Positions 46,044-54,174 of a stretch of 64,000 nt of DNA are shown here, one piece after another (the stretch's first letter is position 1; every line of letters begins with the position of its first letter). Location: NCBI RefSeq assembly GCF_040111675.1, contig NZ_CP157794.1:124001-188000 (forward strand). Reading direction: 5' to 3'. A program made the position numbers and the translations under genes. Source of the DNA: Salinarimonas sp. (GTDB lineage Bacteria > Pseudomonadota > Alphaproteobacteria > Rhizobiales > Beijerinckiaceae). The notes below the pieces were generated by a model. That model saw only the letters and a program-made list of their open reading frames with translations. It did no database searches and was not told the DNA's origin.

Positions 46044-46910
46044 ATGAGCGCCATCGACGACCTCCCGCCGCTGCGGGAGGTGGTGCGGGACTTCGACCTC
46101 GCGCCGAAGAAGCAGCTCGGCCAGAACTTCCTGTTCGACCTCAACCTGACGAGCCGCATCGCCCGCGCCTCAGGGCCGCTCGCCGGCGCGCGGGTGCTGG
46201 AGGTCGGCCCCGGCCCCGGCGGGCTCACCCGCGTGCTTCTCGCCGGCGGCGCGGCGCATGTGGTGGCCGTCGAGCGCGACGCCCGCTGCCTGCCGGCGCT
46301 GGCGATGATCGCCGAGCGCTATCCGGGCCGGCTCACGGTGGTCGAGGCGGACGCCGCCGCCTTCGACCCGCGGGCTCTGCTCGAGAACGGCCCGGGGGAG
46401 GGGAGGCCGCGGATCGTCGCCAACCTGCCCTACAACGTCGGCACCCAGCTCCTCACCGGCTGGGTCGCGACGCGGGACTGGCCGCCCTTCTGGGAGAGCC
46501 TCACCCTCATGTTCCAGCGCGAGGTGGCCGAGCGCATCGTCGCGGACGAGGGCGACAGGGCGAATTACGGCCGCCTCGGCGTGCTCTGCGGCTGGCGCAC
46601 GCAGGCGCGCATCCTCTTCGACGTGCCGCCCTCCGCCTTCGTGCCCCCGCCGAAGGTGACCTCCAGCGTCGTCCAGCTGATCCCCCGCCCGGACCCCGCG
46701 CCCTGCGACGTCCGCGCGCTCGAAGCCGTCACCGCCGCCGCCTTCGGCCAGCGCCGCAAGATGCTGCGCCAGAGCCTCAAGGCGCTGGGCGTCGACCCGG
46801 CGGGGCTCGTGGAGGCCGCCGGCGTGCCGCCGACGGCGCGGGCGGAGGAGGTGGGGGTCGACGGGTTCGTCGCGATGGCGCGGGCCTTTGCGGCGGCGCG
46901 GGGCGCGTGA
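46044..46910 (+). CDS. rsmA: 16S rRNA dimethyladenosine transferase RsmA (KsgA)
   Basis: Dimethylates two adjacent adenosines near the 3' end of 16S rRNA. The 288 residues carry the SAM motif [15 protein letters not shown] (about residues 50-64), the catalytic [11 protein letters not shown] and the opening [14 protein letters not shown]. It starts 10 bases after pdxA, in a run of cotranscribed genes beginning with lptF. The usual target is the small ribosomal subunit late in assembly. Confidence 0.97.
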   Translation: MSAIDDLPPLREVVRDFDLAPKKQLGQNFLFDLNLTSRIARASGPLAGARVLEVGPGPGGLTRVLLAGGAAHVVAVERDARCLPALAMIAERYPGRLTVVEADAAAFDPRALLENGPGEGRPRIVANLPYNVGTQLLTGWVATRDWPPFWESLTLMFQREVAERIVADEGDRANYGRLGVLCGWRTQARILFDVPPSAFVPPPKVTSSVVQLIPRPDPAPCDVRALEAVTAAAFGQRRKMLRQSLKALGVDPAGLVEAAGVPPTARAEEVGVDGFVAMARAFAAARGA

Positions 46911-47024
46911 GCCCCGCGACCTCATCCCGCCTTGCTCCCGCCGCGCGAACGGTCCATGGTCGCGCGTGATCGAGGACCCCGCGCGCCCCATGTCCTTTCG
47001 CGACGGCGCGCGACAGCGGAGCCA

Positions 47025-48815
47025 TTGCCCTTGCTCGCTTTCCTGAACGGACGTTCCCGCCGCCCCGGCCTGCGGACGCTCGCCGCGGCGCTCGTCGCGA
47101 CCACGCTCCTCGCCGGCGGCCTCGCCCCCGCGCAGGCGCGCGAAGGCGGCGCGGTGGAGCCCGCGCGCACGCTGGAGGGCAACTACCTCGCCGGCTACAT
47201 CGCCGGCCTCGCCCGCGATCCCGCGGCGGCGGCGACCTTCCTGCGCGAGGCGATGCTGGAGGACCCGGAGAACCCCGAGCTGCGCGAGCGCGGATTCGTC
47301 GCCTTCCTCGCAGACGGCGCCATGGACGACGCCTTCCGCGTCGCGACGCGGATGCTCGAGGACGATCCGGACAACGGCCTCGCGCGGCTCGCGCTCGGCG
47401 TGCGCGACCTCAAGGCCGCGCGCTGGGACGATGCGCTCGGCCGCTTCGAGGACGCGTCCGGCGCCCGCGCCGCGGACCTCACCGCGACGCTGCTCGCCGC
47501 CTGGGCCCATGCCGGCGCCCGCGAGGACGCGGCCGCGCTCGAGGCGGTGGACGCGCTCGCCGGCGAGCCCGCCTTCGAGATCTTCCGGCTCTATCACGGC
47601 GGGCTCCTCGCCTCCTTCCTGGGCCAGCCCGACGAGGCGGAGGCGCGGCTCTCCGCCGCCTACGAGATGCAGCCGACCGCCCTCTCCGTCGTCGACGCCT
47701 ATGCCCGCCACGTCTCCCGGCGGGGCCGGACCGAGGAGGCGATCGGCATCTACGAGACCTTCCTCGAGCAGGTGCCCCGCCACCCGCTGGCGGAGGCCCG
47801 CATCGCGTCCCTGCGCGCCGGAGAGCGGCCCGAGCGCCCGGCGCCCTCGATCGCCGAGGGCGCGGCGGAGGTGCTCTACGCGCTCGGCTCCGCCGGCAAC
47901 ATGCAGGGCGACGAGATGCCGGCGATCATCTATCTCCGGCTCGCGCTGCATCTCGCGCCCGAGCACGCGATGACGCTGATCACCCTCGCCGACGTGTTCG
48001 AGCGCATGGACCGGCGCGACTCCGCCATCGCGCTCTACGAGGAGGTGCCGCGCGGCTCGCCGCTCCACGTCACCGCCGAGATCGAGATCGCCCACGCCCT
48101 GGAGCGGCTGGAGCGCAACGCCGAGGCGGAGAGCCGCCTGCGCCGGCTGATGGCCGAGCAGCCGGACGATCTCGAGGTCGTCACCGCGCTGGCGAACATC
48201 CTGCGCGTGCGTCAGGACTGGCGCACCGCCGCGCGATACTACACGACCGCCATCGAGATGATCGGCGAGCCCACCGCGGCGCACTGGACGCTGTTCTACT
48301 TCCGCGGCGCCTCCTACGAGCGCGCCAAGGAGTGGCCGAAGGCCGAAGCGGACCTGAAGCAGGCGCTCGATCTCGTCCCCGATTCGTCGCCCGTCGGGCG
48401 CGCCCAGGTCTTGAACTACCTCGGCTATTCCTGGGTCGACATGGGGATGAACATCGAGGAGGCCTTCGAGATGCTGCAGGAGGCCGTCGCGCTCTCGCCG
48501 CGGGACGGGATGATCATCGACAGCCTCGGCTGGGCCTATTATCGGCTGGGCCGCTACGAGGACGCCGTGCGCGAGCTCGAGCGGGCCGTGGAGCTCAAGC
48601 CCGAGGACCCGGTGATCAACGACCACCTGGGCGACGCCTATTGGCGGGTGGGGCGGCGGCTCGAGGCGCGCTTCCAGTGGCAGCACGCGCTCGACAACGA
48701 TCCCGACGAGGAGGAGCGCGAGACGATCCTGCGCAAGCTGGACGTCGGCCTCGAGGACGCGCCCGCGCCGGCCGCCGCGGAAGCGCCCGGCGGCGGCGGG
48801 GCCGACGGCGGTTGA
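47025..48815 (+). CDS. Exported tetratricopeptide-repeat protein
   Basis: About 596 residues of TPR-type helical repeats behind an N-terminal signal peptide (RTLAAALVATTLLAGGLAPAQA). Recognisable repeats include DMGMNIEEAFEMLQEAVALSPRDGMIIDSLGWAYYRLGRYEDAVRELERAVELKPEDPVINDHLGDAYWRVGRRLEA (about 475-550) and weaker ones before. The start is uncertain: a TTG at 47025 with gcggag just upstream puts the signal sequence close to the N-terminus, while ATGs at 46932 or 46959 would add about 25-30 residues. It probably sits in the periplasm as a scaffold, possibly for envelope protein assembly; no partner is visible. ispE follows after 7 bases. Confidence 0.85.
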   Translation: MPLLAFLNGRSRRPGLRTLAAALVATTLLAGGLAPAQAREGGAVEPARTLEGNYLAGYIAGLARDPAAAATFLREAMLEDPENPELRERGFVAFLADGAMDDAFRVATRMLEDDPDNGLARLALGVRDLKAARWDDALGRFEDASGARAADLTATLLAAWAHAGAREDAAALEAVDALAGEPAFEIFRLYHGGLLASFLGQPDEAEARLSAAYEMQPTALSVVDAYARHVSRRGRTEEAIGIYETFLEQVPRHPLAEARIASLRAGERPERPAPSIAEGAAEVLYALGSAGNMQGDEMPAIIYLRLALHLAPEHAMTLITLADVFERMDRRDSAIALYEEVPRGSPLHVTAEIEIAHALERLERNAEAESRLRRLMAEQPDDLEVVTALANILRVRQDWRTAARYYTTAIEMIGEPTAAHWTLFYFRGASYERAKEWPKAEADLKQALDLVPDSSPVGRAQVLNYLGYSWVDMGMNIEEAFEMLQEAVALSPRDGMIIDSLGWAYYRLGRYEDAVRELERAVELKPEDPVINDHLGDAYWRVGRRLEARFQWQHALDNDPDEEERETILRKLDVGLEDAPAPAAAEAPGGGGADGG

Positions 48816-48822
48816 TCCCGCC

Positions 48823-49779
48823 GTGGCCGCGCCGGTCTCGCAGGACGTCCTCGCCGCCTTCGCCCCGGCCAAGGTGAACCTGACGCTCGCCGTGCTGGGG
48901 CGGCGGGACGACGGCTACCACCTGCTCTCGAGCCTCGTCGCCTTCGCCGAGATCGGCGACGACCTCGTACTGACGCCGGGCGGCGCGCTCTCGCTCGTCG
49001 TCGACGGCCCGGGCGCGCGGGCGCTCGCCGGCGACCCCGACAACCTGGTGACGAAGGCCGCCCGCGCGCTGGCCGCGCGCGTCCCCGGCCTCACGCTCGG
49101 CGCCTTTCGCCTGACCAAGCGCCTGCCCGTCGCGTCGGGCATCGGCGGCGGCTCCGCCGACGCGGCGGCGGCCTTGCGCCTTCTCGCGCGGGCGAACGGG
49201 CTCGCCCCGGACGACCCGCGCGTCGTCGACGCGGCGCGGGACACCGGCGCGGACGTCCCCGTCTGCCTCGCGGGGCGGGTGTGCGTGATGGAGGGGGTCG
49301 GCGAGGCGCTCGGGCCGGCGCTGCCCTGCCCGGCGCTGTCGGCGGTGCTGGTCAATCCGGGCGTTCCGGTCGAGACGCGCGCGGTGTTCCGCGATCTCGC
49401 TCTCCCGCCGGGCGAGACGCTGTCGCGCCCGCCCGCACCGACGCCGTCGGCCGGGGACACGCCGCGCGACCTGATCGCGCGCCTGCGCGAGGCCGGCAAC
49501 GACCTCGAAGCGCCGGCCACGCGCCTCGCCCCCGCCATCGCCCGCACGATCGACGCCGTGGCGAAGACGCCCGGCTGCCGGCTCGCCCGGATGTCGGGCT
49601 CGGGCGCGACCGTCTTCGGCCTCTTCGAGACCGACGCCGCGGCGGCGTCCGCCGCCGCGCGCCTCGCGACGGCGCGACCCGGCTGGTGGACCGTCGCGAC
49701 GCGGCTGGGCGCGGCTCAGGAGGTCCCGCCGACGGTGCGCAGGGCCCCGATCAGGGCCCCGAGCACCGCCTCGCCCTGA
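48823..49779 (+). CDS. ispE: 4-diphosphocytidyl-2-C-methyl-D-erythritol kinase
   Basis: An isoprenoid (MEP) pathway GHMP kinase. 318 residues with FAPAKVNLTLAVLGRRDDGYHLLSSLV, the ATP-binding PVASGIGGGSADAAAALRLL (about residues 103-122) and the C-terminal ARMSGSGATVFGLFE. The start is a GTG at 48823. The last 20 or so residues (QEVPPTVRRAPIRAPSTASP) lie beyond the family's usual end and overlap by 64 bases with the convergent small gene, so they are probably a read-on tail. It is linked to the TPR gene by 7 bases. Confidence 0.93.
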   Translation: MAAPVSQDVLAAFAPAKVNLTLAVLGRRDDGYHLLSSLVAFAEIGDDLVLTPGGALSLVVDGPGARALAGDPDNLVTKAARALAARVPGLTLGAFRLTKRLPVASGIGGGSADAAAALRLLARANGLAPDDPRVVDAARDTGADVPVCLAGRVCVMEGVGEALGPALPCPALSAVLVNPGVPVETRAVFRDLALPPGETLSRPPAPTPSAGDTPRDLIARLREAGNDLEAPATRLAPAIARTIDAVAKTPGCRLARMSGSGATVFGLFETDAAAASAAARLATARPGWWTVATRLGAAQEVPPTVRRAPIRAPSTASP

Positions 49780-50015
49780 TCGGAGAAGAACACCCGGTTC
49801 TCCTCGACCTTGACGAGCCCGGCCTCGCGCAGCTCCGCGATCGCCTCCTCGTCGGCCTTGTGCCCGGCCCCGTCGCGGCGCACCACGCCGGTGACGGGCT
49901 CCCCGCTCTCGAGCTGGTGATAGGCCGCGAAGGCGAACACGGCGAGCGCCTTGTCCGACAGCGGCGGCGGGTTCTGCGGATCGGCCTGCGCCTGAGCGGT
50001 TCCCTTCTCGGGCAT
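49716..50015 (-). CDS. Small hypothetical protein convergent with ispE
   Basis: A 99-residue protein (MPEKGTAQAQADPQNPPPLSDKALAVFAFAAYHQLESGEPVTGVVRRDGAGHKADEEAIAELREAGLVKVEENRVFFSDQGEAVL) with a disordered N-terminus and a compact alpha/beta C-terminus that looks like a winged-helix or small DNA-binding-type fold; this is a guess. ATG at 50015 has gaggag upstream. Its 3' end overlaps the end of ispE on the other strand by 64 bases. Codon structure supports it as real, but the function is unknown. Confidence 0.6.
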   Translation of the reverse strand: MPEKGTAQAQADPQNPPPLSDKALAVFAFAAYHQLESGEPVTGVVRRDGAGHKADEEAIAELREAGLVKVEENRVFFSDQGEAVLGALIGALRTVGGTS

Positions 50016-50186
50016 GGGGGGCTCCTCGTCCGTTGGCACCGTGAAAGCGGGACAACGCGCGAGACGGCGGAAGGGTCGGCCGGGGCAGATGGCCGCGGCC
50101 GATCGGCCCCGAGGGCTCGGCCATGCACACGGGAAGCGGCATCGGCGTACGGCGAACGATCGGCATTCGCGTTTGAAGAGGAAGCG

Positions 50187-50885
50187 TCAGGCTGGAGCGA
50201 GGGCCTTCACGAGATCGGCAAAGCGTGTGATCCGCTGTGCGCCCGCCGGGGGCGGCTCCGCAGCCGCATCATGCTGCCAGGGCGTCTCGGCGGGAATCCA
50301 GATCGCGGACAGACCGGCTTTCAGCGCCGGGTGTATGTCCGATCGCAAGCTGTTGCCGATCATCGTCGTTCGCGCAGGGTCGAGGCCGTGATCGTGGCAC
50401 AGGCCGTAGAACGCTCTTGCGTCCTTGCGTTGAACGATGCGGACGTCCTCGAAGAACGACGCGAGGCCCGAAAGGTCGAGCTTGTGCTTCTGCTCGCCCG
50501 GGATACCGCGCGTGAGCACGAACAGCCTGTGGCCGCGCCTGTGCAGCTCCCCGAGCGTCTCCTGCACGCCCGGGAAGAGCGGGGGCGGCTCGTTGGCAAG
50601 ACGATCGTAGAGACCGCGGTAGGCCCCGAGCACATCCTCGCGTAGATGCGGGTACTCGGGAAATGCCGAGAGCGTCTCTGCGAGGCTGTAGGTATAGCTC
50701 GCGAAGCCATAGCCGATATGGGGAATGTTGCGCTCCTCCGCTTCCAGGAAGCGGGCGATGAAGTCGCTTTGCGGCCCGGCGATCCGGGTCACGATTGCGG
50801 CGATCTCCCGCTCGAAGGCCTGGAGCGTCGCCTGCTCGTCCCAGAGAGTGTCGTCCGCGTCGAAGATCAAGGGGTCAGCGGCCAC
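50187..50885 (-). CDS. HAD-family phosphatase, last gene of the minus-strand operon
   Basis: A 232-residue haloacid-dehalogenase-type hydrolase. Motif I with the nucleophile is IFDADDTLWDEQ (about residue 12), motif II is LFVLTRGIPGEQKHKL, motif III is VQRKDARAF and motif IV is TTMIGNSLRSDIHPALKAGLSAIWIP. It resembles the YjjG/YfnB side of the superfamily, which dephosphorylates nucleotides or sugar phosphates. The start is a GTG at 50885: an excellent ggaggaaa site lies just before it, within the end of the upstream gene, which it overlaps by 11 bases. The two are thus translationally coupled. It sits in the accessory locus at 50-56 kb and probably removes a phosphate from that locus's product. 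Confidence 0.87.
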   Translation of the reverse strand: MAADPLIFDADDTLWDEQATLQAFEREIAAIVTRIAGPQSDFIARFLEAEERNIPHIGYGFASYTYSLAETLSAFPEYPHLREDVLGAYRGLYDRLANEPPPLFPGVQETLGELHRRGHRLFVLTRGIPGEQKHKLDLSGLASFFEDVRIVQRKDARAFYGLCHDHGLDPARTTMIGNSLRSDIHPALKAGLSAIWIPAETPWQHDAAAEPPPAGAQRITRFADLVKALAPA

Positions 50886-51696
50886 GGCTTTCCTCCGCGT
50901 AGGCGAGCGCGAGCCCGTCTGCGACGTTTGCGTCGCTCGCAAAGAAATGATCCAGCTCGCGCACTCGGAGGGCGGCGAGAACGATGCAGTTCGAGGCGAC
51001 CGCGCCGGTCATCCAACGCGGCCCGAAGGGCGACAGCTGCTCGAGCGCCTCCGGCTCCGTTCCGGCGAGACGTGTGGCCAGCCGTCGGAACACGGTGGCG
51101 TCACAGCGCCCATCGGCGTCGAGCCGAACTCCCAGCGCGGTGAGGTAGGTCGCCTCACCGCCCGTATAGACGAAGGGCGCCTGCGCGCGGGGCATGCGAT
51201 CGGCGAGCCAGGAGACGCATGCGTCCATGCGCCGCTCCGCGACCGCCAGGTTGAGGCCGAAGCGTGCGTTCAGGTCCGAGATGCCGAAGTCGAGCATCGT
51301 ATGCGCACCGTCCGCGGCAGCGATCTGAATGCTCCCGCCTCCGGCGTTGAAGACGTCGCGCCCCGTTGTCGAGCCGGCGAAGGCACGGGCGATCAGATCC
51401 AGCTCGCGCTCCTGGGTCACCGTCTCGTAGCGCCAGCGACGTGCCGCACAAAACTCCTCGATCTGCGCCCGCAGCCGAGGAGAGCGACGCGCGAACGCGG
51501 TACCGATGGCCAGGAACGGCTCTGGCGCCCCCAGCATCCGTCGACCCAGGTCCTCCAGCGCGGCTTCGATGTCGGTGCTACTGGTAGTCGGTTCCAAGGG
51601 ACACCAATTGATCGAGGCAATTTGCGATCTAAGATTGCTGCAATCTGAAATGAAGATCTTTATCGACCGACTTCCGAAATCAACGATGGTGGGCAT
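50875..51696 (-). CDS. Ppx/GppA-like actin-fold phosphatase
   Basis: A 273-residue protein with the order of motifs of the exopolyphosphatase/guanosine pentaphosphatase fold: phosphate-1 TIVDFGSRSIKIFIS (about 3-17), AIGTAFARRSPRL in place of GTSALR, a catalytic-Glu segment VTQERELDLIARAFAG, phosphate-2 FNAGGGSIQIAA, adenosine-loop YTGGEATYLTALG, and a C-terminal MTGAVASNCIVLAAL...ASDANVADGLALAYAEE like the family's ITVSDGGLREGL end. It is shorter than full-length Ppx and lacks a C-terminal HD domain. Overlaps the previous gene (17 bases) and the HAD gene (11 bases). ATG at 51696 has a cgaggt site. A role in hydrolysing a phosphorylated nucleotide or short polyphosphate is plausible but inferred. 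Confidence 0.7.
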   Translation of the reverse strand: MPTIVDFGSRSIKIFISDCSNLRSQIASINWCPLEPTTSSTDIEAALEDLGRRMLGAPEPFLAIGTAFARRSPRLRAQIEEFCAARRWRYETVTQERELDLIARAFAGSTTGRDVFNAGGGSIQIAAADGAHTMLDFGISDLNARFGLNLAVAERRMDACVSWLADRMPRAQAPFVYTGGEATYLTALGVRLDADGRCDATVFRRLATRLAGTEPEALEQLSPFGPRWMTGAVASNCIVLAALRVRELDHFFASDANVADGLALAYAEESRGR

Positions 51697-52114
51697 GATG
51701 ATACCTCGTCTTGACTGCTTCAATGAGCTCCGGCCCAAAAACTTGCTCCAGAGTTCGAGAATATGCAGCGATATTCGGATCGTCTGCCGGCTCCCACGTC
51801 AACACCTGGAGACCATGCGCGATCGCGTAGCCGATTTCGAGAGTGGCGGCTTTACCGATGTAACCATCTATATTGCACACGGTCAGGAATGATGATCGTC
51901 TAATTTTTGCAAATACAGCATCTTGCAAAGTTCGGTGATCTTCAATAGGGTCATTATCAAGAATTATGAACTCCTCGCCCTCGTTGATAGCTGCGCTACC
52001 GATCGGAGACAGGACGTCGACGCGCCTCGCTTCCAGCTCATCCCGAAGGATGTAGAGCTGACTAAGATGTTTGCGGAAAGATCCGGATATGACTGTCACC
52101 AAACGGTCGGACAT
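51680..52114 (-). CDS. Nucleoside 2-deoxyribosyltransferase-like protein
   Basis: A 144-residue protein that matches the small nucleoside 2-deoxyribosyltransferase / SLOG-type fold: an N-terminal VTVISGSFRKHLSQLYILRDELEARRVDVLSP, a central FAKIRRSSFLTVCNIDGYIGKAATLEIGYAIAHGLQVLTWEP with the likely catalytic Glu in ATLEIGYA. Members cleave or transfer N-glycosidic bonds of nucleosides or nucleotides. It heads the three-gene operon. Its DNA is visibly richer in A and T than the neighbouring genes, which suggests recent acquisition. Start ATG at 52114 follows a ggagat-type site. The exact substrate cannot be told. Confidence 0.75.
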   Translation of the reverse strand: MSDRLVTVISGSFRKHLSQLYILRDELEARRVDVLSPIGSAAINEGEEFIILDNDPIEDHRTLQDAVFAKIRRSSFLTVCNIDGYIGKAATLEIGYAIAHGLQVLTWEPADDPNIAAYSRTLEQVFGPELIEAVKTRYHHAHHR

Positions 52115-52220
52115 ACTTATCTCCTTTCAACCTTCGGTTCGGTATCATGGAGCCTTCTAAATCGCAACCTTGATCAAATAGTTTTTCCTTATTGCATCTA
52201 GCGCGTGTTCGGATTGTAGT
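52115..52220. promoter_or_regulatory. Shared AT-rich divergent promoter region
   Basis: The 106 bases between the divergent starts at 52114 (minus) and 52221 (plus) are much richer in A and T (for example atcaaatagtttttccttattgc) than the rest of the window. They must hold the promoters of both operons of the accessory locus. I see no clear palindromic operator and I did not identify defensible -35/-10 pairs. Confidence 0.5.
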
Positions 52221-52967
52221 ATGATCCCGCGTCAGCTCTGTACATTAACCGGCTGTGCAGCCGGGAGGAGTCGCCATGCGACTTCAAAAGCAACTTCCTT
52301 CGATCTTGCGCCGGCCGAGCAGCTCTTGTCGCGCCTGCGCAAGCGTGCGCATCCCTACCAGGTCGCGTTCGCCGGGCTGGACCTGCGCATCGACGAGAAC
52401 GTCTTCTTCTGCCCGCAGCATACGAAGACGTCGGCGATCATGCTGGCGTGCCTGGAGGAGATCGAGCTTCCGCGAGAAGCGCGGGCACTCGACGTGTTCA
52501 CCGGCTCGGGCGTCTTCGCCCTGTATCTCGCCAAGCGAGGATGCCGTGCGCTCGGCGTCGACATCCTGCCCGCCGCAGTACGATGCGCGCAGCACAACGC
52601 GGCCGCCAACGATCTCGCCGACCGCGCCAGCTTCGTCCTGGGCGATGGCCTCTCTGGGGTGATCGACGAAGGGCCGTTCGACGTCGTGACCGCCTGTCCG
52701 CCTCTCCTGCCGGGCCGACCGAAGCACCCGCTCGAAGGCGCGCTCTTCGACGAGCGGCTCGGGGCGACGCACCGCTTCATCGCGGATCTCTCCCGCGTTC
52801 TCGCTGCGAACGGACGCGCCTACCTGTTCCTATCCGACGTGTTCGCCCGCGTCGGCAACGATCTCGAGGCCCTCGCCCGCGCTGCGGGACTGGTCTCCCG
52901 GACGGCATTTGCGCGCGACGTGGGCTACGAGGTCTACTCCGTGATCGAGCTGCGCCATGCAGGTTGA
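52221..52967 (+). CDS. Class I SAM-dependent methyltransferase
   Basis: A 248-residue methyltransferase of the PrmB/HemK-like group. SAM-binding motif I is LDVFTGSGVFALYLAKRG (about residues 90-107), the acidic residue after beta-2 is in ALGVDILPAAV (Asp about 114), and the catalytic-type motif reads TACPPLLPG (about 157-165) where N/DPP is usual. The N-terminal segment LDLRIDENVFFCPQHTKTS also resembles PrmB-type enzymes. No strong ribosome site precedes the ATG at 52221, so the true start may be downstream. It overlaps the radical SAM gene by 11 bases and so is translationally coupled to it. The target could be a small molecule, tRNA or protein. Confidence 0.8.
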   Translation: MIPRQLCTLTGCAAGRSRHATSKATSFDLAPAEQLLSRLRKRAHPYQVAFAGLDLRIDENVFFCPQHTKTSAIMLACLEEIELPREARALDVFTGSGVFALYLAKRGCRALGVDILPAAVRCAQHNAAANDLADRASFVLGDGLSGVIDEGPFDVVTACPPLLPGRPKHPLEGALFDERLGATHRFIADLSRVLAANGRAYLFLSDVFARVGNDLEALARAAGLVSRTAFARDVGYEVYSVIELRHAG

Positions 52968-54174
52968 CGGTGCAACGGCGCTGCGGTCCTTGCGGGCGCG
53001 CATCCTGCCGCTCATCGATCCGCAAGCGCAGCCGCTCCCGTCCGCACCCCACACCGCCTTCGCCTGGCCGACGCGGCTATGCTCCATCGGCTGCGCCCAT
53101 TGCAGCTTCGGAGCTCGGAAACGCGGCCCCTCGGAGGCCCGGCTCGTCGCGGAGCATCCGGTGGACCTGGTCGATTGGCTGATCGCGGCGAAGGCGCGAC
53201 GTCTCGTGATCTGCGGCGGCGGCGAGCCGCTCGACGAGCCTGCCTTCGTACAGGAGGCTCTGCGCCGATGCGCCGAGCGCGCCCTGCCGGTGGAACTGTA
53301 CACCGCCGGGATCTCGCTCCTCCACGCGACGTCGCCGGCGGATGCGATCGCGGCATTGCGCGCGGCGCACGCCGGTGCGGCGACACCGCTCGCCGTGCGG
53401 CTCAGCGTCGATGCGTTTCACGAGGAGCGAGTCGGCCTCGAGCACGTCGTGCGGTGGATCCAGGACCAGGAGCGTCTCGCACCCGAATGGCGTCTGTCGC
53501 TGCGCGGGATTCGCGTCGAGGGGGACGGCAGCATCGAACGCTTGGCTGCGCGGCTCGGCGCGAGCCTCGAGCGGTCGGCGAAGGGGAGCGGCTGGATGAC
53601 GCTGCGCTCCGGCCGGCGGGTCCTTTGCGAATGGAAGGGCTTCGTGCTCGAGAACCGCGGAAGCCTCGCCGTCCTCGCGAGCCGCGGCCTCGCGCTTCCT
53701 TCGGCGGAGCGCGAGACGCTCGCCTCTATGAACCACGACGGCCGCAACGTAGGGCGCCCGTTCTCCGCACGCTTGACGGTGACCAACCGGAGAATCGATC
53801 TCGAGATCCACGCGTGCGGGACGGTCAACATCCTGGAATCCCAGGCGGCGGACCTGCGGATGCGCTTTCTCGACCACTCCTGGAGCGGCATGCGATCCGC
53901 CTATTTTCGCGACCCGTTGCTGCATCGGATCGTGGTTCATGATCTGCCCGGAATAGCCGAGCTGATCGCCGCGGCACACGGGGCCGGTCTCGGGGGACCC
54001 GGCGTGCCGGCTTTCAGCCTGCAGAACCTCAGGGATCCGGACGTGCTCAATGCGATAACGGCGCTCGCCGTCTTCGAGGAGACCGGCGGATTCACCTATC
54101 CGCCGGCGGTCCGGGACGCGGCGCGGTGCGTCGTCGATGCGTACGGGCTGACGCCTCCGGCCGCCGCGAAATGA
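52957..54174 (+). CDS. Radical SAM enzyme
   Basis: A 405-residue protein with the CxxxCxxC cluster motif (LCSIGCAHCSFG; Cys 42, 46 and 49) that binds the [4Fe-4S] cluster, and GGGEP at about residues 87-91 (VICGGGEPLDEPAF), the SAM-binding element. No cysteine-rich SPASM or TWITCH tail is visible at the C-terminus; single cysteines occur near residues 226 and 288. So it looks like a minimal radical SAM protein with about 250 residues of its own type. It overlaps the methyltransferase gene by 11 bases and the first transporter gene by 4 bases (ATGA). In this setting it is a biosynthetic enzyme whose substrate is unknown; no RiPP-like precursor peptide gene was found next to it. Confidence 0.85.
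   Translation: MQVDGATALRSLRARILPLIDPQAQPLPSAPHTAFAWPTRLCSIGCAHCSFGARKRGPSEARLVAEHPVDLVDWLIAAKARRLVICGGGEPLDEPAFVQEALRRCAERALPVELYTAGISLLHATSPADAIAALRAAHAGAATPLAVRLSVDAFHEERVGLEHVVRWIQDQERLAPEWRLSLRGIRVEGDGSIERLAARLGASLERSAKGSGWMTLRSGRRVLCEWKGFVLENRGSLAVLASRGLALPSAERETLASMNHDGRNVGRPFSARLTVTNRRIDLEIHACGTVNILESQAADLRMRFLDHSWSGMRSAYFRDPLLHRIVVHDLPGIAELIAAAHGAGLGGPGVPAFSLQNLRDPDVLNAITALAVFEETGGFTYPPAVRDAARCVVDAYGLTPPAAAK

Noticed and set aside
42356..46228. Minus-strand open frame of about 1,290 codons across lptD, pdxA and part of rsmA
   Set aside because: It covers three complete plus-strand genes with recognisable products; long antisense frames are expected at this GC content.
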